Virus record (IMG/VR): IMGVR_UViG_3300021598_001137
Span: 1 to 61,146 of that record
Reading direction: 5' to 3' (one strand)
Length of the DNA stretch: 61,146 nucleotides
Source: a virus
Positions 1 to 7,616 of the stretch are shown here, piece after piece (position 1 is the first letter of the stretch; each line of letters starts with the position of its first letter). The notes under the pieces are model-generated. The model ran no database searches, was not told the DNA's origin, and was given only the letters and a program-made list of their open reading frames with translations. A program made the position numbers and the translations under genes.

Positions 1-1097
1 TTTCATTTCTCCCTAAAGATATTGTCAATGGTTATTTTATTAAGAAAACAAGACAATTTCTTGAGGATATGTATGAGGAAAGGCGTCGCAACCCAAAATG
101 GTGGGTTACCGATGATAATATTAACGAAGGTGTATTGGGGGATTTCTTAAAATTATTTTCTAGAGGTACTAAAGAAACAAAACCAATATTAAGTTATGTT
201 AATACGTTAAAACCGATTTATATTAAAAGATTTGGTAAAGAATCATATGATAAACTTGTGCAAAGTTTTTTAAGTAAAAAAATTGATAGGAAGAAATTTT
301 TGAGTTCTTTAGAGTCCTCAAAAACCGCAAAACCTAATATGGCGAATTTTGTTTCTAAATTTGGGGTTAAATTTACTAAAGATGAAATATCTCAAATTCA
401 TAAAATAACTTCACAAGTAAAAAATATACCATCATCCGCAACTAAAGCATTAACTTTAAGGAAATATATTAAACCATTACGACATTCAGTAAAGGTTACA
501 ACAAAGACGGGTGTTAAAAATGTCCCTGTATTATTTATAACATCTGATGATGCCGTTAGATGGTGGGGTGAAAATTACCGTAGTAGCTACGGGTTTGCGG
601 TGGATGATTATTTATTGTTTAGTATAGATAACGTAAAGAAAATGTCACCTACCGATATTGACCAATTGTTCTATCATGAATTGGCACATATTAAAGACCC
701 ATCATCCGTTAGTTCAAAATTAATGAAAAAATATAAATCAGGTACTAAAAGATATAGTGATGAATATTTTTCTAACTCATATTATTTTCACCCAAGAGAA
801 CTTGTTGCTAATACCTCCAAAATATTAAATGGTATTAGTACTAATACAAAAAAATATATGAAAAGTTTAGGTAAAGAGGTGACCATTAAAACTTTGGACG
901 ATATAATTAATTGGGGTAAAGGTGTTAAAAAAGATATAACACCTAACATGAAAAAACTTTTGGGTTATGATGAAAAATTCGTGAAAGAACATTTTGACAT
1001 TCTATCTTCAAAAAACCCAACCGAGTATAAAAAATTGTTAACAAAAATTGTACAACAATCTGATTATTTAAAATCACAGGTTAAAATTGCATTATAA
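1..1097 (+). CDS. HExxH zinc metallopeptidase-like protein (5' end outside window)
   Basis: The frame is open from the window edge and reads protein-like sequence into an ATG at 69, so the gene probably starts upstream and 69 is an internal Met. About 203 residues after that Met is YHELAH, a zincin HExxH motif. Some 40 residues later HPRELVA offers a Glu that could be the third zinc ligand. The C-terminal 100 residues are lysine-rich. No signal peptide or membrane segment is visible. A terminator follows at once, so this ends a transcript. The family is not identified; a peptidase function is inferred from the motif alone. It is one of four HExxH proteins in the window. Confidence 0.75.
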   Translation, partial: SFLPKDIVNGYFIKKTRQFLEDMYEERRRNPKWWVTDDNINEGVLGDFLKLFSRGTKETKPILSYVNTLKPIYIKRFGKESYDKLVQSFLSKKIDRKKFLSSLESSKTAKPNMANFVSKFGVKFTKDEISQIHKITSQVKNIPSSATKALTLRKYIKPLRHSVKVTTKTGVKNVPVLFITSDDAVRWWGENYRSSYGFAVDDYLLFSIDNVKKMSPTDIDQLFYHELAHIKDPSSVSSKLMKKYKSGTKRYSDEYFSNSYYFHPRELVANTSKILNGISTNTKKYMKSLGKEVTIKTLDDIINWGKGVKKDITPNMKKLLGYDEKFVKEHFDILSSKNPTEYKKLLTKIVQQSDYLKSQVKIAL

Positions 1098-1104
1098 AAA
1101 ATAT

Positions 1105-1128
1105 CCCATCTCATCAGGTGGGTTTTTT
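1105..1128 (+). terminator. Rho-independent terminator
   Basis: Stem CCCATC / GGTGGG around a six-base loop, followed by six T. The same design (CCCAnC ... GGTGGG then TTTTTTAT) recurs at 3338, 3963, 4358 and 5168, so it is a standard terminator of this genome. Confidence 0.8.
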
Positions 1129-1145
1129 ATTTCATATTAATTTTA

Positions 1146-1153
1146 TATCTTTG
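1146..1153 (+). promoter_or_regulatory. Bacteroidota-type -7 box TATCTTTG
   Basis: Matches the Bacteroidota consensus TAnnTTTG. It ends exactly 4 nt before the ATG at 1158, so the mRNA probably starts at or next to the start codon. Confidence 0.6.
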
Positions 1154-1157
1154 TTTT

Positions 1158-1526
1158 ATGGAAGATAAAAACATACCAATGATTAAGAAGTTGTTTGAAT
1201 CTCTTTATAAGGGATTGACCTGCACCGTTACAAAGTCCGACTATAACCACCTTCTTTATAATTCAGTTACCAAAATAGATAATAGGGTAATATATGATGT
1301 CCAAATTAACGAAGAATGGAAGATATTTTACAGTCCAATGGATTTTACTCCAAGATACAAATTCTATAAAATTGTGGACGGTGAAGAAAAATTAACACAT
1401 GTCATTGAGGAGGACCTATCATCAATTAGAGATTTGTTATGTCAGTTTATGGCCCATCTTGATTTTGTTGTTAGCGTGAAAGAAAAAAATCTAACAACCA
1501 ATTTTACATACGAAGGTAATTTTTGA
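1158..1526 (+). CDS. Hypothetical protein, 122 aa
   Basis: Unrecognised soluble protein with alternating helix and strand character and no membrane segment. It lacks the N-terminal leader of the following genes and has a host-type promoter rather than TATTTAT, so it may belong to a different expression class. The 3' neighbour begins about 20 nt downstream. No function can be assigned. Confidence 0.7.
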   Translation: MEDKNIPMIKKLFESLYKGLTCTVTKSDYNHLLYNSVTKIDNRVIYDVQINEEWKIFYSPMDFTPRYKFYKIVDGEEKLTHVIEEDLSSIRDLLCQFMAHLDFVVSVKEKNLTTNFTYEGNF

Positions 1527-1535
1527 TAAAGATTG

Positions 1536-1542
1536 TATTTAT
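1536..1542 (+). promoter_or_regulatory. TATTTAT motif, candidate late-type promoter
   Basis: TATTTAT lies 5 nt before the ATG at 1548. The motif recurs 4-5 nt before the start of many genes with the conserved leader; see the separate finding. Confidence 0.45.
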
Positions 1543-1547
1543 CATAT

Positions 1548-1898
1548 ATGAAAGTCCTAATTACAGAAAAAACATCTAAAGAAATCATTGACAGGTTACT
1601 AGAGATTGGTAATATTGAGGTCACACCTGAGTATGGATATAAGAACGAAGATACAATGCGTAGAGAATACTATGTGGTGTATCTTTGGTTTAATATTGAA
1701 GGCCGTAAAAGAAGGATTGAATATGTCTTTTATATTGATAAAAAAGGTAATATCCCTGAGAAAGGAATTAATGTATCTTGGCCTAGTCCACACGACATAA
1801 CACCATTTAATATGGTTCCCCCCGATATTGTGCAAGATTATTTTATGAATGTTGCAAGGAAACATCTCGTCAATAGAATTCAAGATAAGTTTAGGTAA
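1548..1898 (+). CDS. Leader-bearing small protein (MKVLITE), 116 aa
   Basis: Start set at ATG 1548 because it gives the shared leader MKVLITE directly after TATTTAT; a TTG 15 nt upstream would hide it. After the leader comes a short helix, then strand-rich sequence with basic patches (EGRKRRIEY) and a basic C-terminal helix. No known domain recognised. By analogy with T4 internal proteins, I infer capsid targeting and possible cleavage after ITE. The next leader gene follows within 20 nt. Confidence 0.75.
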   Translation: MKVLITEKTSKEIIDRLLEIGNIEVTPEYGYKNEDTMRREYYVVYLWFNIEGRKRRIEYVFYIDKKGNIPEKGINVSWPSPHDITPFNMVPPDIVQDYFMNVARKHLVNRIQDKFR

Positions 1899-1904
1899 CG
1901 GAGA

Positions 1905-1911
1905 TATTTAT
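1905..1911 (+). promoter_or_regulatory. TATTTAT motif, candidate late-type promoter
   Basis: TATTTAT 4 nt upstream of the GTG start at 1916. Confidence 0.45.
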
Positions 1912-1915
1912 TATT

Positions 1916-2704
1916 GTGAAAGTCGTAATTACAAAAAAACAATATAAGAATGTGGCGTATAAACTCCTAAAAACTATTTTGGGTGAGTTAAGATACGAGA
2001 ATATGTATGAAAATGATGAAAGAACGATACAATCAATATATATTTATGGTAAAAGTAATATCCTTGACGATATTTCACCAATGACAATATGGTTTCCTCC
2101 CACCATGGCAAACGAAGGATGTAAAAGAGATTTAACTTTGGATGGTGAGTTTTCTCATATGTTGGAGAGATTTATTCCGTTGTTTAAAACAAAGTTATTC
2201 TCAAAGGTTTTGGTTCAGTATGTATACGATGAACTTGGTATTAAATGCGATTGTGTTCAGTATGATTATGACTTTATTCATGACCCTGGCCAAAGCGATG
2301 ATGAAAATGCTTTTTATACTAGTAAAACGAACAAATATAATGTTAAGAAGAAAAAGAACATTAAAGAAAGTTTTTTAATTGAATCAAAATTAAAAAATCT
2401 TATCATTGACAGGTTGGGTGTTGACTTAACAGGTATGATTGAAAGAATTAATGATAGATATGATTTACCAATAGAATTTGATAATCTAATAAATCCTCGT
2501 ATTTTGGATGTCTATATTAATAAGTATGGACCATTATATCTAATCAAAACCAATGAAAAAAACCTACTATATCAAAATAGAGATGGTAATAAAGTTATTG
2601 GTGATTATATGAATAGAACTTATTCGGAATCAAAAGTAATTGAACTTTTGGGATTACCCCCTATTGGATTATCAATAGATGATATTATATCCGCCTTTGT
2701 ATAA
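1916..2704 (+). CDS. Leader-bearing protein (MKVVITK), 262 aa
   Basis: GTG start chosen because it gives MKVVITKKQY, a leader variant with Lys in place of the usual Glu, so the inferred protease site would be missing here. Two parts are visible: residues 1-140 of mixed strand and helix, then a lysine run near residue 145 (VKKKKNIKES) followed by a second part containing SFLIESKLKNLIIDR. LIES could be an alternative [IL]xE site separating the parts. Function unknown. Confidence 0.75.
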   Translation: MKVVITKKQYKNVAYKLLKTILGELRYENMYENDERTIQSIYIYGKSNILDDISPMTIWFPPTMANEGCKRDLTLDGEFSHMLERFIPLFKTKLFSKVLVQYVYDELGIKCDCVQYDYDFIHDPGQSDDENAFYTSKTNKYNVKKKKNIKESFLIESKLKNLIIDRLGVDLTGMIERINDRYDLPIEFDNLINPRILDVYINKYGPLYLIKTNEKNLLYQNRDGNKVIGDYMNRTYSESKVIELLGLPPIGLSIDDIISAFV

Positions 2705-2715
2705 TATATATTAGT

Positions 2716-3075
2716 ATGAAATTAATAATAACAGAATCCAAATATACTTTAGCTGTCAAATCTTATCTTGATAGTCTATATACCCCTGATGGTGGTTTTG
2801 AAAAGGCAATTGATTATCGTAATATGATGGATAAATTCGGGGCAATTGACTTTGATATTGATGGGGATGGTGCTTATGAATATTGGTCTTTGAATAAGAA
2901 TAATAATGAGGAGGACACATTATGGATTTTTGGTAGGGTGTCAAATACCTTAACTCAAACTTTTGGTGCAAATTGGGTTGATATATTTGTTGAGTGGTTT
3001 ACTCATAATACCCGACTTAATGTGGGTAGAGTTTATTACTATATTAACGGTGAACGACATTTTAAAGATTATTGA
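2716..3075 (+). CDS. Leader-bearing small protein (MKLIITE), 119 aa
   Basis: Begins MKLIITESKY. The middle is acidic, with DFDIDGDGAYEYW, a short Asp/Gly-rich stretch resembling a calcium loop, though one copy proves nothing. It ends in aromatic-rich strands. The upstream box is a degenerate TATATAT 4 nt before the ATG. It sits 11 nt after the previous gene, so co-transcription is likely. Function unknown. Confidence 0.75.
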   Translation: MKLIITESKYTLAVKSYLDSLYTPDGGFEKAIDYRNMMDKFGAIDFDIDGDGAYEYWSLNKNNNEEDTLWIFGRVSNTLTQTFGANWVDIFVEWFTHNTRLNVGRVYYYINGERHFKDY

Positions 3076-3096
3076 TATTTATTAATAAAAACAACT

Positions 3097-3309
3097 ATGA
3101 AAAATTTATTTGAAAGATGGAATGCTAAGACCCCTGACTTTTGGAAAAAAGTTCAGAAAGTAGGGTTAACTGCGGGAGCTCTTGGAGCGGCTTTGGTAGC
3201 GGCACCTGTTGCATTACCAGCGGCACTTGTTACTTTGGGTGGTTATTTAATCGCGGTTGGCGGGGTTACCGCAACATTATCACAACTTACGGTAGAAAGT
3301 CCGAAGTAA
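3097..3309 (+). CDS. Small hydrophobic membrane protein, 70 aa
   Basis: An amphipathic N-terminus (MKNLFERWNAKTPDFWKKV) is followed by about 45 Ala/Gly/Val-rich residues that can form two membrane helices around a short turn. TATTTAT lies 14 nt upstream. Size and topology would allow a holin-like or virion-membrane role, but no specific family is recognised and no lysis gene is adjacent. It is followed by a terminator. Confidence 0.7.
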   Translation: MKNLFERWNAKTPDFWKKVQKVGLTAGALGAALVAAPVALPAALVTLGGYLIAVGGVTATLSQLTVESPK

Positions 3310-3337
3310 GCATTTTATTCATTAAAACTTTATTACT

Positions 3338-3363
3338 CCCCATCTTCACAGGTGGGGTTTTTT
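3338..3363 (+). terminator. Rho-independent terminator
   Basis: Seven-bp stem CCCCATC / GGTGGGG, six-base loop, six T. Confidence 0.8.
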
Positions 3364-3373
3364 ATTTATAATA

Positions 3374-3380
3374 TATTTAT
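3374..3380 (+). promoter_or_regulatory. TATTTAT motif, candidate late-type promoter
   Basis: TATTTAT 5 nt before the ATG at 3386. Confidence 0.4.
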
Positions 3381-3385
3381 CATAT

Positions 3386-3703
3386 ATGGAACACCCAATC
3401 GCGGCAATTGAAAAAATACTTAATACTCTTGGTAGTAAGATTATCAAAGACAGATATGGTCTTGACTTGAAGTTTGAGGTTGATAAAGTAAATGAACACC
3501 ACTTCAAATCAAGAGACACCACTGATTATGTTATTCGTGTAAATGCTATTGGGGATAAGAAAAAGTGTTGGAACAAAAATTTGTAAGGAATCAGGAATGA
3601 CTGATGACTCTTATTTTGGTGGTTTACCTGATATTGATAATGATGAATGGTGGAATGCTTTGAGTGATGAAGACAAAGAAATATTAAAATCTTTGTTTGG
3701 TTA
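3386..3703 (+). pseudogene. Frameshifted small gene (two fragments)
   Basis: From ATG 3386 the frame codes 66 residues and stops at 3586 after a tract of five A (3560-3564). In the +1 frame, coding resumes through the stop without a break, passing an internal ATG at 3597 and ending at 3703 with the acidic sequence DIDNDEWWNALSDEDKEIL. Joined by a +1 shift at the A tract, the product would be about 105 aa. A sequencing or assembly indel (four A instead of five), a genuine mutation, or programmed +1 shifting are all possible. Function unknown. Confidence 0.6.
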
Positions 3704-3715
3704 AAATATTTTGTA

Positions 3716-3723
3716 TATATTTG
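3716..3723 (+). promoter_or_regulatory. Bacteroidota-type -7 box TATATTTG
   Basis: TAnnTTTG ending exactly 4 nt before the ATG at 3728. Confidence 0.6.
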
Positions 3724-3727
3724 TCTT

Positions 3728-3952
3728 ATGAAAAATAGTTTGATTTTATATTTTGTGTATGGGGTTATGGGTCTCATCTTACTTGGTATTAGTTTGGAGT
3801 TTACCATTAAATCTGTGATTGAGGTAGATTATCTTGGTGTTTTGTTGTGGTCATTCATTTTATGTGTTGATTTGAATGACATGATTGACAGACATCGTAA
3901 TTTTACCAAGTATTACCCTCATTTTGAGGATAAATGGTTATATTTCTTATGA
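3728..3952 (+). CDS. Small two-helix membrane protein, 74 aa
   Basis: Two hydrophobic segments (about residues 5-27 and 35-48) separated by an acidic turn, ending in a charged aromatic tail. It has its own host-type promoter and its own terminator, so it is monocistronic. No leader motif. Function unknown; the topology suits an inner-membrane accessory protein. Confidence 0.7.
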   Translation: MKNSLILYFVYGVMGLILLGISLEFTIKSVIEVDYLGVLLWSFILCVDLNDMIDRHRNFTKYYPHFEDKWLYFL

Positions 3953-3962
3953 TGTATTAATT

Positions 3963-3986
3963 CCCACCTCATCAGGTGGGTTTTTT
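3963..3986 (+). terminator. Rho-independent terminator
   Basis: CCCACC / GGTGGG stem, six-base loop, six T. Confidence 0.8.
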
Positions 3987-4021
3987 ATTTTTATATAATA
4001 TTTATAAATAAAAAATAGAAC

Positions 4022-4336
4022 ATGGCAAAAAGAGTTATAAGATTAACAGAATCTGATTTGATGAGAATCGTTAAACGAGTTATCAATGAAGGTAAAAAAT
4101 TTGGTTCATTTGACGATGAGGAATGGTACGATGAATCAGATAGAAGAGCTAGCTTTGATGATATGGGTGATGAAGACTTTGATGAAGAAAAGTTTGAGGA
4201 CTTTGAAGATTTTGAATCTAAGCACGGAGAAGACACTAAATGGTTTGGTCGTGGAGAACACGGTAAAAAAATGTTTGACAAATATAGAGAAGTTAAACAA
4301 AGACCATTTAAAGTAAGAACAAGAAGAGGTATGTAA
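4022..4336 (+). CDS. Leader-bearing acidic protein (VIRLTESDL type), 104 aa
   Basis: Starts MAKRVIRLTESDLMRIVK then RVINEG. The amphipathic leader holds two [IL]xE sites (RLTE, VINE) and is nearly identical to that of the gene at 59748, although the rest differ. The middle is very acidic (Asp/Glu/Phe) and the C-terminus basic (KVRTRRGM). It sits alone between two terminators, with TATTTAT 16 nt upstream. By analogy with T4 internal proteins I infer head packaging; the charge layout could suit DNA contact by the tail. Biochemical role unknown. Confidence 0.75.
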   Translation: MAKRVIRLTESDLMRIVKRVINEGKKFGSFDDEEWYDESDRRASFDDMGDEDFDEEKFEDFEDFESKHGEDTKWFGRGEHGKKMFDKYREVKQRPFKVRTRRGM

Positions 4337-4357
4337 TACCGAAACAAATTATGTTAA

Positions 4358-4382
4358 CCCCATCTTTTTAGGTGGGTTTTTT
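4358..4382 (+). terminator. Rho-independent terminator
   Basis: CCCATC / GGTGGG stem and six T. Confidence 0.8.
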
Positions 4383-4414
4383 ATTTTAAATGATATTTAT
4401 ATAAAAAAAATATT

Positions 4415-5143
4415 ATGAAACATATATTAAACGGTTTAAGTGATGAAGAAAAGAATGGTATTCTTGAACAATATGGTGCGGAAATAAAAATTAATGCTGA
4501 ACGTTTTAAATCATTAATGGAGTCTGAGTTGGGTAACGTTAAACCGTTACTGAATGAAAATTACGACGAACAAAAATATAACTTGTTATACCAATCCGTT
4601 AAAGGTGCTGGAACTAATGAAGATGCGTTTTTTAAGGCTCTATATTCTATTAAAGACAAAAATGAGTATGGTAGAATTGATGCTATCGCAAAATCAAAAG
4701 GTGAAGATATTGCAACTTTATTTAAAGGTGACTTTAGTGATGTCCCATCAACTGAAAAATTTTGTGGTCATTTAAATTACATTGGTGTTAATATGCCCAA
4801 AAACGTTTGTTTAGGACAATTAGGATGGATTTTACCTAAAAAAGTCCAAAGTGGTGGGGTAGTAAGAGAACAGCATCAATTCCCTACAACAGGGGATAAT
4901 AAAAATGTTCCCGCAACTCCTGTGACTACAGGAACGGCATCTACTGATAAAGTAATAACTCACAAAATAAATCCTAACGAATATCAAGAACTTAAAAAAA
5001 CAATTTTAGGATATGTAAATGACGGTACTAAATTAACAATCACGATTAATGGAGGTACCTCTACAATTGATGGTATCACCAATCAAAGTGGTAGTCATAG
5101 ACTTATATTACCAACCGATGGTTTAAAACTTATTACACCCTAA
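4415..5143 (+). CDS. Leader-bearing protein with annexin-repeat-like segment, 242 aa
   Basis: The N-terminus (ILNGLSDEEKNGILEQYG) belongs to the second leader type, shared with genes at 7717 and 45012, and is followed by LLNE near residue 48. Residues about 60-100 read SVKGAGTNEDAFFKAL and then GEDIATLFKGDFS. This resembles one annexin repeat, where KGxGTDE forms the calcium loop and a helix ending GxxLxxxLxxDxS closes it. Only one repeat is seen. A Thr/Pro-rich linker (about 150-170) leads to a strand-rich C-terminal domain. Single gene with a TATTTAT box 14 nt upstream and a terminator downstream. The annexin similarity is pattern-level only. Confidence 0.75.
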   Translation: MKHILNGLSDEEKNGILEQYGAEIKINAERFKSLMESELGNVKPLLNENYDEQKYNLLYQSVKGAGTNEDAFFKALYSIKDKNEYGRIDAIAKSKGEDIATLFKGDFSDVPSTEKFCGHLNYIGVNMPKNVCLGQLGWILPKKVQSGGVVREQHQFPTTGDNKNVPATPVTTGTASTDKVITHKINPNEYQELKKTILGYVNDGTKLTITINGGTSTIDGITNQSGSHRLILPTDGLKLITP

Positions 5144-5167
5144 AAAAACATAAAATGATTTAATTTA

Positions 5168-5194
5168 CCCACCCCCCAAACAGGTGGGTTTTTT
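5168..5194 (+). terminator. Rho-independent terminator
   Basis: CCCACC / GGTGGG stem with a nine-base loop and six T. Confidence 0.8.
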
Positions 5195-5204
5195 ATTTTC
5201 ATTA

Positions 5205-5211
5205 TATTTAT
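5205..5211 (+). promoter_or_regulatory. TATTTAT motif heading a five-gene leader operon
   Basis: TATTTAT 5 nt before the ATG at 5217. The next genes overlap each other by stop/start codons, so this is the only clear promoter for 5217-7288. Confidence 0.5.
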
Positions 5212-5216
5212 GTAAT

Positions 5217-5546
5217 ATGAAATATCTTATAACTGAAGACAGATTAGAAGGGACAATTGAGCGATTCATTAAAACTTCATTTCCTGAAGTAATTACCGTT
5301 TCCTTTAATACCAAACCTGTTATGCTGGCTAGCCGTAATGATGAAATAATACAAAGGAAAACTATTGAGATTACAATGGACCCTCATAATATTTTAACAG
5401 GAGGTGAATCGGTTAATTATGATGTTGTTGCGAAGTTAAAAGGGAGTATCAAGGTTGGTCTTGATTCTATGTTTGGTTTAGGTTTGCAAGAATATGGAAG
5501 TAAATGGGAGGTTAGAATATACGTTTTAAAAAGGGTTGAGGCATAA
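5217..5546 (+). CDS. Leader-bearing small protein (MKYLITE), 109 aa
   Basis: ATG 5217 is chosen over upstream in-frame codons because it gives MKYLITEDRL right after TATTTAT. A helix (LEGTIERFIKTSF) is followed by strands containing RKTIEITMDP and WEVRIYVLKR. The stop overlaps the next start (TAATG), so translation is coupled. This helix-then-strand plan recurs in the next genes, suggesting diverged paralogues. Function unknown; head cargo by inference. Confidence 0.8.
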   Translation: MKYLITEDRLEGTIERFIKTSFPEVITVSFNTKPVMLASRNDEIIQRKTIEITMDPHNILTGGESVNYDVVAKLKGSIKVGLDSMFGLGLQEYGSKWEVRIYVLKRVEA

Positions 5547-5932
5547 TGAAAGTATTAATTACCGAAAATAAAATGGTTAATCTATATCAATCATTAATTG
5601 ATAAGTGTGTGTCTGAATTGATTAGTATTGATGGTCCTGATAATGTTCCTGATTGGGTTGACCCTCGTGTTTTAGATGATATTGAAAGTGTTGATAGTAT
5701 TAAGGTTACTAATGTTGATATTTACGATGAAACTTACCCTGGTGCAAATATTATGGTGGTTAACATTCATGTTAATATAGTTTTGGACTCAATTAAATTT
5801 TTTGACACATCTAATCTATTGTTTCATTTAGAGTATTATGTTAAGGGACTTACATTTGGAAGAGATAGGGGTGTCAAACTTAAAATAATAGAAGACAATG
5901 TGGACCTAAAAAATGAAAATCCCCAATGGTAA
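5546..5932 (+). CDS. Leader-bearing small protein (MKVLITE), 128 aa
   Basis: Starts MKVLITENKM at a TAATG overlap and ends in another TAATG. The order is leader, helix (VNLYQSLIDKCVSELI), a Pro/Asp-rich turn, then beta strands (SIKVTNVDIYDE, NIMVVNIHVNI) and a final strand/helix. It looks paralogous in plan to the flanking genes with little residue identity beyond the leader. Function unknown. Confidence 0.8.
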   Translation: MKVLITENKMVNLYQSLIDKCVSELISIDGPDNVPDWVDPRVLDDIESVDSIKVTNVDIYDETYPGANIMVVNIHVNIVLDSIKFFDTSNLLFHLEYYVKGLTFGRDRGVKLKIIEDNVDLKNENPQW

Positions 5933-6414
5933 TGAGAATAGTAGTCACAGAAGAACAAAAAAAAGGTATTAGTCATAAACTAATGGGTATGATTGATAAT
6001 AATGGATTATTAAATACCATTAAGTTCATGGGAGGGTACGATAATTTCATAACTCTTTTACCCGATTACTTTGATTCAAGAGAAAGTAAGATAGATTTAA
6101 TTAAAGAAATAATTGGACTTGATGAACAACATCCTGTTTATGGTGGCGGGGGTAGAATCTATTTATCTGAAGTAGATTCCGATATTTTGTATGACGAATT
6201 TGATGGTGATGATGGCCACACATTTGAATCTTATATTGATTTTATTGAGAATTATAATGACAACTTATTCGCCCATGTTACGGTATGGGAATTTGATGAA
6301 GATGGTCAGATGTATGACGAATATTTTGATGATTATGATGTTCGTGTTAACAAATTGGAAACTAAATACTTAAATAAACTATTTGAAATGTTAGTGAATA
6401 ATTATTTATCGTGA
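5932..6414 (+). CDS. Leader-bearing small acidic protein (MRIVVTE), 160 aa
   Basis: The start is ATG 5932, which forms the same TAATG junction as the preceding pair; an ATG six bases earlier is less likely. Leader MRIVVTEEQ, then helices and a strongly acidic segment (about 85-140, many Asp/Glu/Tyr). The next gene's GTG overlaps the stop. Function unknown. Confidence 0.75.
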   Translation: MRIVVTEEQKKGISHKLMGMIDNNGLLNTIKFMGGYDNFITLLPDYFDSRESKIDLIKEIIGLDEQHPVYGGGGRIYLSEVDSDILYDEFDGDDGHTFESYIDFIENYNDNLFAHVTVWEFDEDGQMYDEYFDDYDVRVNKLETKYLNKLFEMLVNNYLS

Positions 6415-6725
6415 AAGTTATAATTAATGAAAATACCGAGAATAAATTACATTCATTTTATCAAAATAAAATTGATGATGAATGGAATGTGTTAAAACAA
6501 AGATATAAAGATGAAGAAGTGTCTTCGGGTAATTGGTATTTATCATATATAAATGTAATAGATAGAATCAAAGTCACAATGGTTAAAGTTATGTCACACC
6601 GAGTATTAATTTTTGTTGATGTTTATGGTAACCGAGTTGATTCCGACCATTTGAGATTTGTTAACGAGTATTTTACACATGTCTTAGAACCATTTGGTAA
6701 ACCTACAGTAATACCTGTTGAATGA
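6411..6725 (+). CDS. Leader-bearing small protein (MKVIINE), 104 aa
   Basis: GTG start inside the stop of the previous gene; TATTTAT lies immediately before it. Leader MKVIINENTE, a helix rich in Asp/Glu/Lys, then strands IDRIKVTMVKV and RVLIFVDVYGN, then a helix and a final strand. It matches the plan of the 5546 gene. Ends with a TGATG junction. Function unknown. Confidence 0.8.
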   Translation: MKVIINENTENKLHSFYQNKIDDEWNVLKQRYKDEEVSSGNWYLSYINVIDRIKVTMVKVMSHRVLIFVDVYGNRVDSDHLRFVNEYFTHVLEPFGKPTVIPVE

Positions 6726-7288
6726 TGAAAGTAATTATAAGAGAAAATCAAAATTCGGTTATTGAAGCTCAAAAAAATATGTTGTTTAGACTTTGGGATA
6801 AACAGGGGTACGCCAATTACGATATGACTAAAATCAAATTATTTGGATTATTTTTTCACCAATACACAACAATACAACATTGGGTATTAGAATGGAACAA
6901 AAAAAATGGTGTTGACCCCCTTAAATACCTAAAAGCTGATTTTACATTATTTGAGGTAAGACCTGGTTTATATTTAACAGACGAAACTGATAGTGGTAGA
7001 AAATTACGATTTGAGTGGAATAATATTTCTTTTTTGGTAACACTATGGGAAATTGAGGTTAGCGTTCCAAATCAATATGTTCATATGAGAATGGAGATTG
7101 ACTTGGACTCAATTACTGAGAATGGTAGAAGTATTTATGATGATTTATATGACGATGACCCAAACTATGACGATGAGTTCTTTAACCTTGTTGAGGATTA
7201 TAGGGATGAAGTAATATCAATTGTTAATAAAGTATTACAAGAGAAATATACCGATAAAATGGGGTATGACTTGGAGACTGAATTTTAA
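6725..7288 (+). CDS. Leader-bearing small protein (MKVIIRE), 187 aa
   Basis: ATG 6725 uses the TGATG junction; an ATG three bases earlier is also possible. Leader MKVIIRENQN. It is larger than its neighbours, with aromatic-rich helices and an acidic segment near residue 140 (IYDDLYDDDPNYDDE). It ends the coupled series that began at 5217. Function unknown. Confidence 0.8.
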   Translation: MKVIIRENQNSVIEAQKNMLFRLWDKQGYANYDMTKIKLFGLFFHQYTTIQHWVLEWNKKNGVDPLKYLKADFTLFEVRPGLYLTDETDSGRKLRFEWNNISFLVTLWEIEVSVPNQYVHMRMEIDLDSITENGRSIYDDLYDDDPNYDDEFFNLVEDYRDEVISIVNKVLQEKYTDKMGYDLETEF

Positions 7289-7294
7289 TGTTAT

Positions 7295-7588
7295 ATGAAA
7301 AACGATTTAGTCCCACAACTTAGTAAGATACTTAATACAATTATTATTAAGAAATATCCATTTATTGATAAAATCGTAGTTAACTCAGATAATATTGATA
7401 ATGAGGCGTTTTATTATAGTATTATGATTGTTACGGGGAAATATAATATTGAAATAATTGATTTAGAATTAGAAAACGAAATAGAAGATAATATAAGAGA
7501 TTTGTCCAACATGGTATTCCAATCTAATTACGATGAGTTTATTTTTAGGAAAATATATAGTATTGGTTGGGGAACTATTGATAATTGA
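7295..7588 (+). CDS. Hypothetical protein, 97 aa
   Basis: Starts 7 nt after the previous stop. There is no leader: the N-terminus MKNDLVPQLSKILN is a helix without the [IL]xE site. The rest is strand-rich and acidic and resembles the body of the preceding leader proteins, so it may be a paralogue that lost or never had the tag. Function unknown. Confidence 0.7.
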   Translation: MKNDLVPQLSKILNTIIIKKYPFIDKIVVNSDNIDNEAFYYSIMIVTGKYNIEIIDLELENEIEDNIRDLSNMVFQSNYDEFIFRKIYSIGWGTIDN

Positions 7589-7616
7589 GATATTTATTAG
7601 AAATAAATATATAGTT

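Noticed and set aside
3558-3566. Classical -1 slippery heptamer at the frameshift
   Set aside because: The run is GAAAAAG, not X-XXY-YYZ, and the needed shift is +1. No pseudoknot stands out downstream.
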